From Proteobacteria bacterium UBA1673 (GTDB lineage: Bacteria > Pseudomonadota > Gammaproteobacteria > Comchoanobacterales > Comchoanobacteraceae), in the NCBI GenBank assembly GCA_002320385.1, contig DCKN01000038.1, positions 968 through 10,696 of the forward strand: a DNA stretch of 9,729 nt, read 5' to 3'. The stretch's first letter is position 1. Each line of letters begins with the position of its first letter. The notes under the pieces were generated by a model. The model saw nothing but the letters and a program-made list of their open reading frames with translations. It was not told the origin of the DNA and did not search any database. The position numbers and the translations under genes were made by a program. Below, piece after piece: positions 1 through 6,804 of the stretch.

Positions 1-1365
1 TGAAAAAATCAAGAGTCGATTAATCCTAGAAAAGTATAAACGTTGACTTTTAGAGTCTGATTTATAATCCAACAAGTATTTACGAAATTTTGCAATATTT
101 GAACGCTTGAGACAATCTTGAGGACTTTGCTTATAATGTAGCGCCTCGGGATTTGACCAGTTACCATCAGATAACAAAGCTGCTCGAGAAATAAAAAACT
201 TCTCGAATTTCTCACACAAGGAATCCTTTGATGTGGTTGAGTTTTTCAACTCGTGATGCATCGCTGAATAAAATTTCTCCGGTAAACAGTTCTTACTGGC
301 TTTATCATCAAGCAATGAGCGAACTAAACTGTCACAAGAATCATGCCAATAACGCAAACGGATCAAACTAACTTCACGCTCACGCTCACGAGTTTGAAAT
401 GCTTTCATCGTTGCTAAAATTTTGTCATACGAGGCAAAAAGATTATTCATTGTCATTTGTAAAAACACAGTATAACTATGATACTTTGCATCTGACTGAA
501 AGTCTTTAACCGCGGTCTTTGCAAGACCTGAAGGCGTTGTTTTAGGCTGAGAAAACCAAGACATCATCATTGATTCTTGTTTTTGGGGTGTGACAGGCTG
601 GACCACGTTGATTTTATCAGAATCTTTCAGTAGCTCATTTGTTTTTTGCTGAAATGCTTGCATCGCCTCAAAAAGTTCTTTCTGAGTTACTGCTACGGTA
701 TCATCAATTTCTTTCTCATTAGCAAAAGCTTGCTTGACAGAGTCATGCGCCGCCCGCAGTCCAGTGCTCATACTAACAACCCGATCCCGCAAATGAGAAT
801 TACGACAATAACCCCAATCCTTATAAAAGAGTTTATCAGTCACCGGTCGATTACGACTAACCTCAGAGAATTGTTCAATAAGCTCTTGCATTTCAAGCAT
901 TAAGCCATGTTTACTTTGGACATAGGATGAAAGTCGTATATCGTCCTCGAATAACCAGTCGCGAGCGACCAAAGCGTAGTGAAGCGTTTGACTTTCAAAT
1001 TCAACCATGAAGATGAAGCGAAGTAACTTAGCAGCACTCTCTTTGTTATCCGTATCATAACAATCCGAAAAGAAAGTTTTTTCCGGAGTTGTTGTATGAC
1101 CGCCGACTGGTAGTAATCTTGCAGAAAGACGACTGGTGTAAGGATCAAATTTAGCCGCATGATTACCACTAACAAACTCACTGATATTTTGAGGGATTGA
1201 ATGCGTACCAATCAATCCTTTAAGACCCGACATAATATTATCAAGTTCGTTTGAACGTTTGTCTGATGGATAAACTTGATCAAGATCCTCAAGCGCTTGC
1301 TTCCAAAAGTCGATATAGTCATCAATTGATTTACTGAGTTGCAATTTTACATCATCAAGTACCAT
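1..1365 (-). CDS. Unknown protein of at least 455 residues, 3' end beyond the window
   Basis: I do not recognise this protein. The minus-strand frame starting with ATG at 1365 is open without a stop to position 1, giving at least 455 residues; the C-terminus lies outside the window. The start is well supported: a GGAG Shine-Dalgarno (1372-1375) sits 6 nt upstream, and the marC stop is only 24 nt before the ATG, so the two are probably co-transcribed. The protein looks soluble, with no signal peptide or membrane segment. It appears two-lobed: a mixed, largely helical part (residues 1-250), a Pro/Gln/Ser/Met-rich linker around 254-280 (including MMM at 266-268), then a charged helical part from about 285 with a short RERERE run at 326-331. 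Cysteines are scattered (C102, C187, C342, C360, C384, C418), with no CxxC metal site. I see no Walker, nuclease or HTH motif. It could be a lineage-specific cytosolic or host-directed protein, but nothing here proves that. Existence of the gene is likely; function unknown. Confidence 0.85.
   Translation of the reverse strand, partial: MVLDDVKLQLSKSIDDYIDFWKQALEDLDQVYPSDKRSNELDNIMSGLKGLIGTHSIPQNISEFVSGNHAAKFDPYTSRLSARLLPVGGHTTTPEKTFFSDCYDTDNKESAAKLLRFIFMVEFESQTLHYALVARDWLFEDDIRLSSYVQSKHGLMLEMQELIEQFSEVSRNRPVTDKLFYKDWGYCRNSHLRDRVVSMSTGLRAAHDSVKQAFANEKEIDDTVAVTQKELFEAMQAFQQKTNELLKDSDKINVVQPVTPQKQESMMMSWFSQPKTTPSGLAKTAVKDFQSDAKYHSYTVFLQMTMNNLFASYDKILATMKAFQTREREREVSLIRLRYWHDSCDSLVRSLLDDKASKNCLPEKFYSAMHHELKNSTTSKDSLCEKFEKFFISRAALLSDGNWSNPEALHYKQSPQDCLKRSNIAKFRKYLLDYKSDSKSQRLYFSRINRLLIFS
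373..390. repeat. Short hexanucleotide tandem repeat inside the unknown gene
   Basis: Just under three copies of a CACGCT hexamer (plus-strand reading) encode Arg-Glu dipeptides at residues 326-331 of the unknown protein. Because the unit is six bases, a gain or loss of copies would add or remove an Arg-Glu pair without shifting the frame. The array is very short and may simply reflect a charged helix. Confidence 0.5.
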
Positions 1366-1367
1366 GA

Positions 1368-1375
1368 CTCTCTCC
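1368..1375 (-). promoter_or_regulatory. Shine-Dalgarno of the unknown gene
   Basis: On the minus strand this reads GGAGAGAG, with the GGAG core 6 nt before the ATG at 1365. It lies in the 24-nt gap after the marC stop codon. It is the main support for this start and shows that the downstream gene has its own ribosome entry site. Confidence 0.75.
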
Positions 1376-1389
1376 AAGTAAATTAGTAA

Positions 1390-2016
1390 TTAGGTAAGAT
1401 AGTGTTGAACAGAAGAAAGCAACATACTGGCGGCAATGGCAATAATCAACAAACCACTGATACGCGTTACAATCCCAATCACAGACTTTTTTCTCAACAC
1501 CACCTGAAAAAAATCAAGCGTGGTGGCATAAAGACATGCTGTTACACAAAGACAGTTAATTGCAAGAACGATTGTAAGATAGGTTAAATTAACAACACTA
1601 AACGAATGTAGCTTATTAACAAAATGTATGACAGTAACCATCGCACCTGGTCCTGCAATGAGTGGTATGGTCAATGGCGTAACAGCCATATTACTCATTT
1701 CAGCATCATGTTCTTCAGGCGTGTAATGAGAATTATCTGATTGACCGTTAAACATACTAAATCCAACTTTCAATAGAATAAGACCGCCAGCAAATCGAAA
1801 CGCACTCATCGTAACACCGATAGCGTGAAGCAGTGGTAACCCAATCAAAGCTGAAATAATAAGAACGACGAAGCTTGCGATGCCTGTTTTAACGGCAAGA
1901 TTAACCATGTCGGAACGCGTGATACCTTGCGCAAGAGAAACGAAAATCGCAGCATTGCCAAGAGGATTCATTATTGCTAGCAGCGTTACAAAAAGTGAAA
2001 ATTCAGACTCGATCAT
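1390..2016 (-). CDS. MarC family (UPF0056) integral membrane protein
   Basis: A 208-residue inner-membrane protein of the MarC/YchE/YhgN family. The family has about six transmembrane segments; its transport substrate is not established, and the early link of marC to multiple antibiotic resistance was not upheld. Family signatures seen: MNPLGN at residues 16-21, the second-half motif PLTIPLIAGPGA at 114-125, and TRISGLL at 184-190 before the last helix. Hydrophobic segments fall roughly at 5-28, 40-64, 70-89, 112-134, 142-166 and 180-203, with a charged loop at 91-110. Length matches the family (about 200-220). The ATG at 2016 has AGGA 7 nt upstream (2024-2027), and a sigma70-like promoter ends about 20 nt before that. 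The downstream unknown gene begins 24 nt after the stop, so the two form a likely operon. The motifs make the family assignment secure; the transported compound cannot be inferred. Confidence 0.93.
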   Translation of the reverse strand: MIESEFSLFVTLLAIMNPLGNAAIFVSLAQGITRSDMVNLAVKTGIASFVVLIISALIGLPLLHAIGVTMSAFRFAGGLILLKVGFSMFNGQSDNSHYTPEEHDAEMSNMAVTPLTIPLIAGPGAMVTVIHFVNKLHSFSVVNLTYLTIVLAINCLCVTACLYATTLDFFQVVLRKKSVIGIVTRISGLLIIAIAASMLLSSVQHYLT

Positions 2017-2042
2017 GTTAACATCCTGTAAAGTGTCCAGAC

Positions 2043-2071
2043 GGTATAGACTTTACAAGAGTTTTTGTCAT
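2043..2071 (-). promoter_or_regulatory. Predicted sigma70 promoter for marC and the unknown gene
   Basis: On the minus strand, ATGACA (2071-2066, 5/6 match to the -35 consensus) is followed by a 17-nt spacer and TATACC (2048-2043, 4/6 match to the -10). Transcription would start near 2036, leaving a leader of about 20 nt that contains the marC Shine-Dalgarno. The AT-only stretch directly upstream of the -35 strengthens the call. Confidence 0.6.
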
Positions 2072-2072
2072 G

Positions 2073-2096
2073 TTTTTTTTAAAAAAAATAAAAATT
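2073..2096 (-). promoter_or_regulatory. AT-only tract, UP-element-like, upstream of the marC promoter
   Basis: Eight T then eight A followed by more A/T (plus-strand reading) sits immediately upstream of the predicted -35 box. On the minus strand it runs T-rich then A-rich, as UP elements contacted by the RNA polymerase alpha C-terminal domain do. The T8A8 core is also a perfect palindrome with strongly bent-DNA composition. The rest of the rnr-marC gap (2097-2171) shows nothing I can assign, and there is no GC-rich hairpin to make this an rnr terminator. Confidence 0.4.
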
Positions 2097-2171
2097 AAGC
2101 TGGGATTGTAGGATTCATTTTATGCAAAGCGAATTTGATAGTCACTGGCAAAACAGATTTATCATCACGCG

Positions 2172-4340
2172 TTATGCTAATTCAAAATCAATTGACTGAT
2201 TCAAAACATTGACTTTAATGACTCGAACACGAAGTGTCTGTCCAATGACATAGGTGGTTTGATGATCAGTTGATGCCAGAGCTAGAGTCTCATCGTCAAA
2301 AGTATAGAAGCCATCAAGAGCACTAACGTGGATTAGTCCATCTATCAATAATGCATCAATTGAAACAAACAATCCGAAATGCTTCACCATTGAAATGGTG
2401 GCCTGGAAAACTTGTCCAACTTTATCCATCATAAAGCAACACTTTAACCACTGACTAGCACGCTTCTGAGCATCGTCAGCAATTCGTTCAACAACCGAGC
2501 AATGGTCTCCAGCCGCTTTGATACTAATATTATCATCAAGTATCGGATCTTGACGACTTTCGATTAAATTATCAAGCGCTCTATGGATCAATAAATCAGG
2601 GTAGCGACGAATTGGCGAGGTAAAATGACAATAATGCTTGTAGGCTAAGCCAAAATGACCCTTGTTGATGGGCTCATAGCACGCTTGCGTCAGCGCAGAT
2701 AAAACCATTGGCACAAGATAATCACCGTGTTCAAGTTCCGAAAGCTGACTGATAATATGTGCAACAGTCTTTGGGCGCAATCGAGTCAATTGCTCTGCAC
2801 GTATGTCAACATGCCTTGCATTAAGAAATGGCAACAAACCCTTCAGCTTTGCCACATCAGGCTTACTGTGGTTTCTAAATAGTGCTGGAGAGCGGGTGGA
2901 CAACATATGAGCAGCAGTCACCTCATTGGCAAGCAACATCAACTCTTCAATTATCTTATGCGTGTTCAATCGACTTGCACGACTGATCGATTGAATCTTG
3001 TCATGATCATCATAGTTCATGTGAACAAATGGCAAATCAATTTCGAGTGCACCACGATGAACACGGTTGCGTTTTAGCACCTCAAAAACAGAAAACGCGT
3101 TGTCGAGTAATGTTTTCAACCAAGGTTCACAAACTACCTTTTGGTCAATAACATCCTGGGCAAAAGTATATGTCAGCCTTCGTTTAGATCGTATAACTGC
3201 CTTACAAAAATGGTAATCACAAACCGATCCTTGGTTATCCAAAACAATCTCAAGACCTTTAACCAATCGATCAACATCTGGACACAGCGAACACAACCCA
3301 TCACTGAGAACAAACGGCAACATCGGTATGACAGAATTAGGCAGATAAACAGATGTACCTCTCGTATAAGCTTCTTTATCAAGATACGAGCCAGGTTTGA
3401 TATAATGCGACACGTCACTGATAGCAACAAAAACACGCCATCCGTCAGATAATGACTCAACAAAAATTGCATCGTCAAAATCCTTCGCATCGGCACCATC
3501 AATTGTAACAAACGACATCGAGCGCCAATCTTTACGATCAGCATCAACGACAATACCCTTGGCATCAATAAGTCTTGCTTGCTCGAGTGACTCTGGAGAG
3601 AATTGATGACGAAGATTAAAGGACTCAATCATTACAGACTGTATAATACTTGGAGAATCAAGCGTCCCAAGCACAGAATCAATGTCAATTTCACATGGTG
3701 TTCTATCCGTTGGATAAGCGATAATCTTGACTTTTACAAATGTCCCATCAGCAATCTTCAGGTGGTCCTGATTCATCAGCACCACCTGCGCGTTTGTGAT
3801 AGCCGATGTAGGCTCAATCATAAAGCCGTGATTAGAACGAAATAGCTGTCCCACGAAAGATTTGGAAGCACGATAATCAATGGCAACAATGATCGCACAA
3901 GATGATTTTCTACGAGTGGGGAAAAAACGAATGCGTATTTCATCACCATGCATCAGACTTGACGCTTGGTGATGGCCAATAGTCACATCAGCAAGATCAG
4001 CATCGTGTGCTAATGGTTTGAGATTCAGTGATCTATTTTTATGAATATGAACCTTAGCTTTGACGACTTGACTACCAGGTACAACAGCGTATCGGCCGGA
4101 TCGATCATTAGCGAGTTGCCCATCTCTCAGCATCGCGCGCAATCGCCGAGATAATGCATTCGCTTCTGCAGCACTGGCATTAAACATCTGGGCAACTTCG
4201 TCTGCAGATTTCGCTTTTTTTGTTTTTAACAAGACATCAAAAATAGCGGCACGTGATGGAATATCGTATGAAAGTGGACGAGACTTAGCATGAATCACTG
4301 ACTGATGTTGTTTATTTTGATTTGGACGTTTTTTAATCAC
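2172..4340 (-). CDS. rnr: Ribonuclease R (RNase II/RNB family 3'-5' exoribonuclease), no basic C-terminal tail
   Basis: RNase R degrades structured RNA processively from the 3' end in the cytoplasm (mRNA decay, rRNA quality control, tmRNA-linked turnover). With the GTG at 4340 as start it is 722 residues. Order: N-terminal winged-helix HTH_12-type domain (about 25-87, beginning IPSR and ending RRLRAMLRDGQL), cold-shock/OB domains (about 95-245), RNB catalytic domain (about 270-600) and S1 domain (about 640-722). The catalytic aspartates are present in TIDGADAKDFDDAI (D281, D287, D289, D290), as are RGTSVYLP and the HFTSPIRRYPDLLIHRAL motif. The GTG is preferred because AGGAG lies 10 nt upstream and the protein then begins at the usual distance before IPSR. 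An in-frame ATG at 4481 would overlap the divergent pepA and lies upstream of the predicted promoter. The protein stops at the end of the S1 domain; the long Lys-rich tail of E. coli RNase R is absent. The sequence resembles gammaproteobacterial forms. Confidence 0.93.
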   Translation of the reverse strand: MIKKRPNQNKQHQSVIHAKSRPLSYDIPSRAAIFDVLLKTKKAKSADEVAQMFNASAAEANALSRRLRAMLRDGQLANDRSGRYAVVPGSQVVKAKVHIHKNRSLNLKPLAHDADLADVTIGHHQASSLMHGDEIRIRFFPTRRKSSCAIIVAIDYRASKSFVGQLFRSNHGFMIEPTSAITNAQVVLMNQDHLKIADGTFVKVKIIAYPTDRTPCEIDIDSVLGTLDSPSIIQSVMIESFNLRHQFSPESLEQARLIDAKGIVVDADRKDWRSMSFVTIDGADAKDFDDAIFVESLSDGWRVFVAISDVSHYIKPGSYLDKEAYTRGTSVYLPNSVIPMLPFVLSDGLCSLCPDVDRLVKGLEIVLDNQGSVCDYHFCKAVIRSKRRLTYTFAQDVIDQKVVCEPWLKTLLDNAFSVFEVLKRNRVHRGALEIDLPFVHMNYDDHDKIQSISRASRLNTHKIIEELMLLANEVTAAHMLSTRSPALFRNHSKPDVAKLKGLLPFLNARHVDIRAEQLTRLRPKTVAHIISQLSELEHGDYLVPMVLSALTQACYEPINKGHFGLAYKHYCHFTSPIRRYPDLLIHRALDNLIESRQDPILDDNISIKAAGDHCSVVERIADDAQKRASQWLKCCFMMDKVGQVFQATISMVKHFGLFVSIDALLIDGLIHVSALDGFYTFDDETLALASTDHQTTYVIGQTLRVRVIKVNVLNQSIDFELA

Positions 4341-4350
4341 TTTTAATGTG

Positions 4351-4355
4351 CTCCT
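4351..4355 (-). promoter_or_regulatory. Shine-Dalgarno deciding the rnr start
   Basis: AGGAG on the minus strand, 10 nt before the GTG at 4340. No comparable site precedes the in-frame ATG codons at 4424 or 4481, so this favours the GTG. The spacing is slightly long, which keeps the start call below certain. Confidence 0.6.
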
Positions 4356-4436
4356 GAGCCTTTTGCCAAGCAGACAGTCAAACGCCACACCAGTTATTGG
4401 AGTAATGAACGCTTGAATAAGCATCTCTTGATTGTT

Positions 4437-4445
4437 ATTATAACA
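4437..4445 (-). promoter_or_regulatory. Extended -10 promoter of rnr in the divergent rnr-pepA gap
   Basis: The minus strand reads TGTTATAAT, a perfect extended -10 (TG, one base, TATAAT). The -35 position holds only a poor match, as is common for extended -10 promoters. Transcription would start near 4430, giving a leader of roughly 90 nt before the GTG at 4340. The same bases on the plus strand (TTATAA/TATAAC, 4438-4444) are the best -10 candidate for pepA, though the nearest plus-strand -35-like TTGAAT (4413-4418) is spaced too far, at 19-20 nt. The rest of the 4341-4464 gap shows no clear operator. Confidence 0.5.
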
Positions 4446-4464
4446 TTTTTGATCAAAGATTACC

Positions 4465-5937
4465 ATGCATACATTTAGCACCGTCCACTACAGCAGTAAA
4501 ATCCCTGAGCATTGCCAATGCATCATACTTTTTATCGATCACACTAATAATATCGTGAGTGATCACACGCTGCTTACGAGATTTGATAGCGCTGACATCT
4601 TAGAACAGATCACATCGCTGAAAATTGAGTCTTGGGAGACGCTATGCTTATTTTGCAAACAATCAAATATTGCATTCCTCTGTGTCAATCTCGATGCTCA
4701 ATGTAAAACAGCAAAAGACTACCAAACAGTTGGCGCAAAGCTGTTCAAAAAAATAAAAGCACACACATTCGAGTCAGCCGCTTTTTGCTGGCCTAACGTC
4801 AACGAAACGCAATTCAACGTTGATGACTTCATGATGATCATGAAAGGTTTCCTGAATGCAAGCTATACGTTTAATCGATACAAAAGTGAACAAGCAGACA
4901 ATAAGCACGTTGATATTCAGCATTGTTGCGCTGATATTAATCAGTTCAAAGTCGCATATGAAAACCTATCTGCCATTACTGATGGTACATTTCTAGCAAA
5001 AGACCTCATGAATGAACCGGCCAATATACTGACGCCAATTGAATTTTGTAACCGAATAAAAGACCTAGATAATCTTGGATTAGAAATAGAGATTCTTGAT
5101 GAAGCAAAATGTCGCAAAGAAAAAATGTTCGCCCTATTGTCTGTTGGCCAAGGCAGTGCCCAGCCATCACGTTTAGCCTGCGTCAAATGGCATGGCAGTA
5201 AAAAGAAAAGCGATCAACCGGTTGCATTAATTGGCAAAGGTGTTTGCTTCGATAGTGGTGGCATTAATCTTAAACGAGCCATGCTCACAGAAATGAAGTT
5301 TGATATGGGTGGTGCCGCAGCGGTTATCGGGGCTATGGTCAGCATTGCAAAACAGAAAATTCCTGTCAACGTTATTGGCATCGTTGCTCTAACTGAAAAC
5401 ATGACTGGGTCGCAGGCTTACAGGCCAAGTGATATTATTTCCTCCAGAGCGGGCAAATCAATTGAGGTCTTGAACACTGATGCCGAAGGCAGGTTAATAC
5501 TAGCGGACGCAATGGATTACGCCACTGACTTCAAACCGAGAGCAATGATTGATGTCGCTACACTGACGGGTGCCATTATCGTAGCATTGGGTCATGAGTA
5601 TGCAGGAGTTTTTTGCAACGAGTCTGATTTATCAAAGAAATTAAATCATGCATCCGACCGATCAGGTGAAAAAGTTTGGCAACTGCCACTGGATAAGGAG
5701 TTTGATAAACTGATTGATTCACCGATTGCAGATTGTCAAAATATATCTACAACAGGCGGTGCCGGTTCCATCACAGCTGCGCAATTTCTGCAAAGATTCG
5801 CCAAAGATATTCCCTGGGCACACATCGACATCGCTGGCACTGCATGGAATGCAGCTCCTGAGGTCCATGGCAAAGGACCTTCGGGGTACGGCGTGAATCT
5901 TCTGACAGAACTAGTGAAAGAATATGTTGAAGAATAA
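4465..5937 (+). CDS. pepA: Leucyl aminopeptidase (M17 family cytosol aminopeptidase)
   Basis: A 490-residue metallo-aminopeptidase that removes N-terminal residues from peptides in the cytosol, normally as a hexamer with two metal ions per subunit. The C-terminal catalytic domain (about 170-490) is fully recognisable. Metal and catalytic residues by motif: K258 and D263 (GKGVCFDSGG), K270, D280 (MKFDMGGAAA), and D339, E341, R343 in the family signature NTDAEGRL (337-344). One residue is missing, compared with E. coli PepA, in the loop between K270 and D280. The N-terminal domain (1-165) is divergent and cysteine-rich; the whole protein has about 15 cysteines, high for a cytosolic enzyme. Length is near the usual 500. 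The C-terminal part (ALGHEYAGVF, DKLIDSPIAD, AGSITAAQFLQRF) resembles alphaproteobacterial PepA as I remember it. No strong Shine-Dalgarno precedes the ATG. Its end overlaps gpmA by 14 nt. E. coli PepA also binds DNA in Xer recombination; that role is not inferable here. Confidence 0.95.
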   Translation: MHTFSTVHYSSKIPEHCQCIILFIDHTNNIVSDHTLLTRFDSADILEQITSLKIESWETLCLFCKQSNIAFLCVNLDAQCKTAKDYQTVGAKLFKKIKAHTFESAAFCWPNVNETQFNVDDFMMIMKGFLNASYTFNRYKSEQADNKHVDIQHCCADINQFKVAYENLSAITDGTFLAKDLMNEPANILTPIEFCNRIKDLDNLGLEIEILDEAKCRKEKMFALLSVGQGSAQPSRLACVKWHGSKKKSDQPVALIGKGVCFDSGGINLKRAMLTEMKFDMGGAAAVIGAMVSIAKQKIPVNVIGIVALTENMTGSQAYRPSDIISSRAGKSIEVLNTDAEGRLILADAMDYATDFKPRAMIDVATLTGAIIVALGHEYAGVFCNESDLSKKLNHASDRSGEKVWQLPLDKEFDKLIDSPIADCQNISTTGGAGSITAAQFLQRFAKDIPWAHIDIAGTAWNAAPEVHGKGPSGYGVNLLTELVKEYVEE

Positions 5938-6643
5938 TCACACAAAACATTTAATTTGTGTCCGACACGGAGAGTCTGAGTACAATAAGAAAAATCTTTT
6001 CACAGGATTGTACGATGCAAAATTGACCTACAAAGGAAAAAATGAAGCAACAGTCGCTGCGAAATTATGCAAAGATTACACCATCGATCACGCATACTGC
6101 TCAGCCCTCATTCGAGCACGAAGTACCTTAGACACAATGATCCAACATTACGGCCATATTGAAACTGAAATCAGTGCAGCCTTGAATGAGCGTAATTACG
6201 GTGAGCTCACAGGGATGAATAAAGTTGAGGCCTGTAAAATCTATGGTGCAGATAAAGTGCACCAATGGAGAAGAGGATTTCATGATAAACCACCTAGCGG
6301 AGAGTCACTCGCTGATACACTTGAGCGTGTGACAAATTTTTATCAAACCAATATTGTAAAACGATTAAAATACGATACAACCAACAGCATCTTGATCGTA
6401 GCCCATGGCAATAGCCTGAGAGCATTAGCCGGACACCTACTTGGCGCCGACGAACAGGCATTTACCAACATTGAAGTTGCCTGGTGCAGTCCATGGATAT
6501 TTAAATTCAATCATAATAAACTTTCGGGACTAGAGATCGTTAACAACCCAAATGTGGTCGGGAAAAATCAATTATTCGATCAATCCAAAGTCGAAGTCAT
6601 TAAACGCAGTGATCAATGCCCCAACACATTTTTACCGGCATAA
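5924..6643 (+). CDS. gpmA: 2,3-bisphosphoglycerate-dependent phosphoglycerate mutase, short class
   Basis: Interconverts 3- and 2-phosphoglycerate in glycolysis/gluconeogenesis through a phosphohistidine. Visible motifs: RHGESEYN with the phospho-acceptor H15; LFTGLYD (25-31); SALIRAR (60-66), with R64 at the position of the conserved catalytic-site arginine; LNERNYGELTG with the acid E89 (87-97); W115-R116-R117; PPSGESL (123-129); and the second histidine H161 in AHGNSLRAL. The two histidines are 146 residues apart, against about 173 in E. coli GpmA, because the insert before GESL is missing. That is the short class typical of alphaproteobacteria. The final 30 or so residues after about 208 look like an added tail. 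The usual IPTGxP-like segment is replaced by IEVAWCSPWIF. The ATG lies inside the end of pepA (14-nt overlap) with GAAAG 3 nt upstream, so translation is probably coupled to pepA. Family assignment is firm; full activity is inferred. Confidence 0.93.
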   Translation: MLKNNHTKHLICVRHGESEYNKKNLFTGLYDAKLTYKGKNEATVAAKLCKDYTIDHAYCSALIRARSTLDTMIQHYGHIETEISAALNERNYGELTGMNKVEACKIYGADKVHQWRRGFHDKPPSGESLADTLERVTNFYQTNIVKRLKYDTTNSILIVAHGNSLRALAGHLLGADEQAFTNIEVAWCSPWIFKFNHNKLSGLEIVNNPNVVGKNQLFDQSKVEVIKRSDQCPNTFLPA

Positions 6644-6678
6644 TAAAACAGAAGCAACAAATTAGCATACTGTAATGA

Positions 6679-6707
6679 TTGACAATGAAATCGATGATTG
6701 ATATGAT
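6679..6707 (+). promoter_or_regulatory. Near-consensus sigma70 promoter of the tRNA pair
   Basis: Perfect -35 TTGACA (6679-6684), a 17-nt spacer, and -10 TATGAT (6702-6707, 5/6). Transcription would start near 6714, about 8 nt before tRNA-Ala. This is the strongest promoter in the window, as expected for stable RNA. The 35 bases between the gpmA stop and this promoter show no terminator hairpin. Confidence 0.85.
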
Positions 6708-6721
6708 TACCACACCCATGC

Positions 6722-6794
6722 GGGGCTATAGCTCAGCTGGTAGAGCACTTGCATGGCATGCAAGGGGTCGGCGGTTCGAGACCGCCTAGCTCCA
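6722..6794 (+). tRNA. tRNA-Ala, anticodon GGC
   Basis: A complete 73-nt cloverleaf: acceptor GGGGCTA/TAGCTCC fully paired, D-arm GCTC/GAGC, anticodon stem CTTGC/GCAAG with loop ATGGCAT (anticodon GGC at 6755-6757), T-arm GGCGG/CCGCC with TTCGAGA, and discriminator A. It should read the GCC and GCU alanine codons. The G3-U70-type alanine identity pair is present (third acceptor base G opposite T at 6791). The body is very close to E. coli alaX-type tRNA-Ala(GGC). The 3' CCA is not encoded: the sequence after the discriminator is TTTTAG. Confidence 0.97.
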
Positions 6795-6804
6795 TTTTAG
6801 AGAT

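Noticed and set aside
373..390. Phase-variable simple repeat
   Set aside because: Fewer than three hexamer copies, and changes would keep the frame, so on-off switching is unlikely.
9..1211. Short open frames at 9-215 (minus), 646-903 (plus) and 900-1211 (minus)
   Set aside because: All lie in other frames within the 455-codon minus-strand gene, have no good ribosome site, and their products look like low-complexity shadow translations.
2072..2096. Rho-independent terminator of rnr at the T8A8 tract
   Set aside because: The only inverted repeat is A/T-only with no GC stem, so a promoter-proximal role for marC is more plausible.
4341..4481. Longer RNase R starting at the ATG at 4481 or 4424
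   Set aside because: The 4481 start overlaps pepA and lies upstream of the predicted extended -10. The 4424 start would be almost leaderless. The added residues do not resemble an RNase R N-terminus, and AGGAG supports the GTG at 4340.
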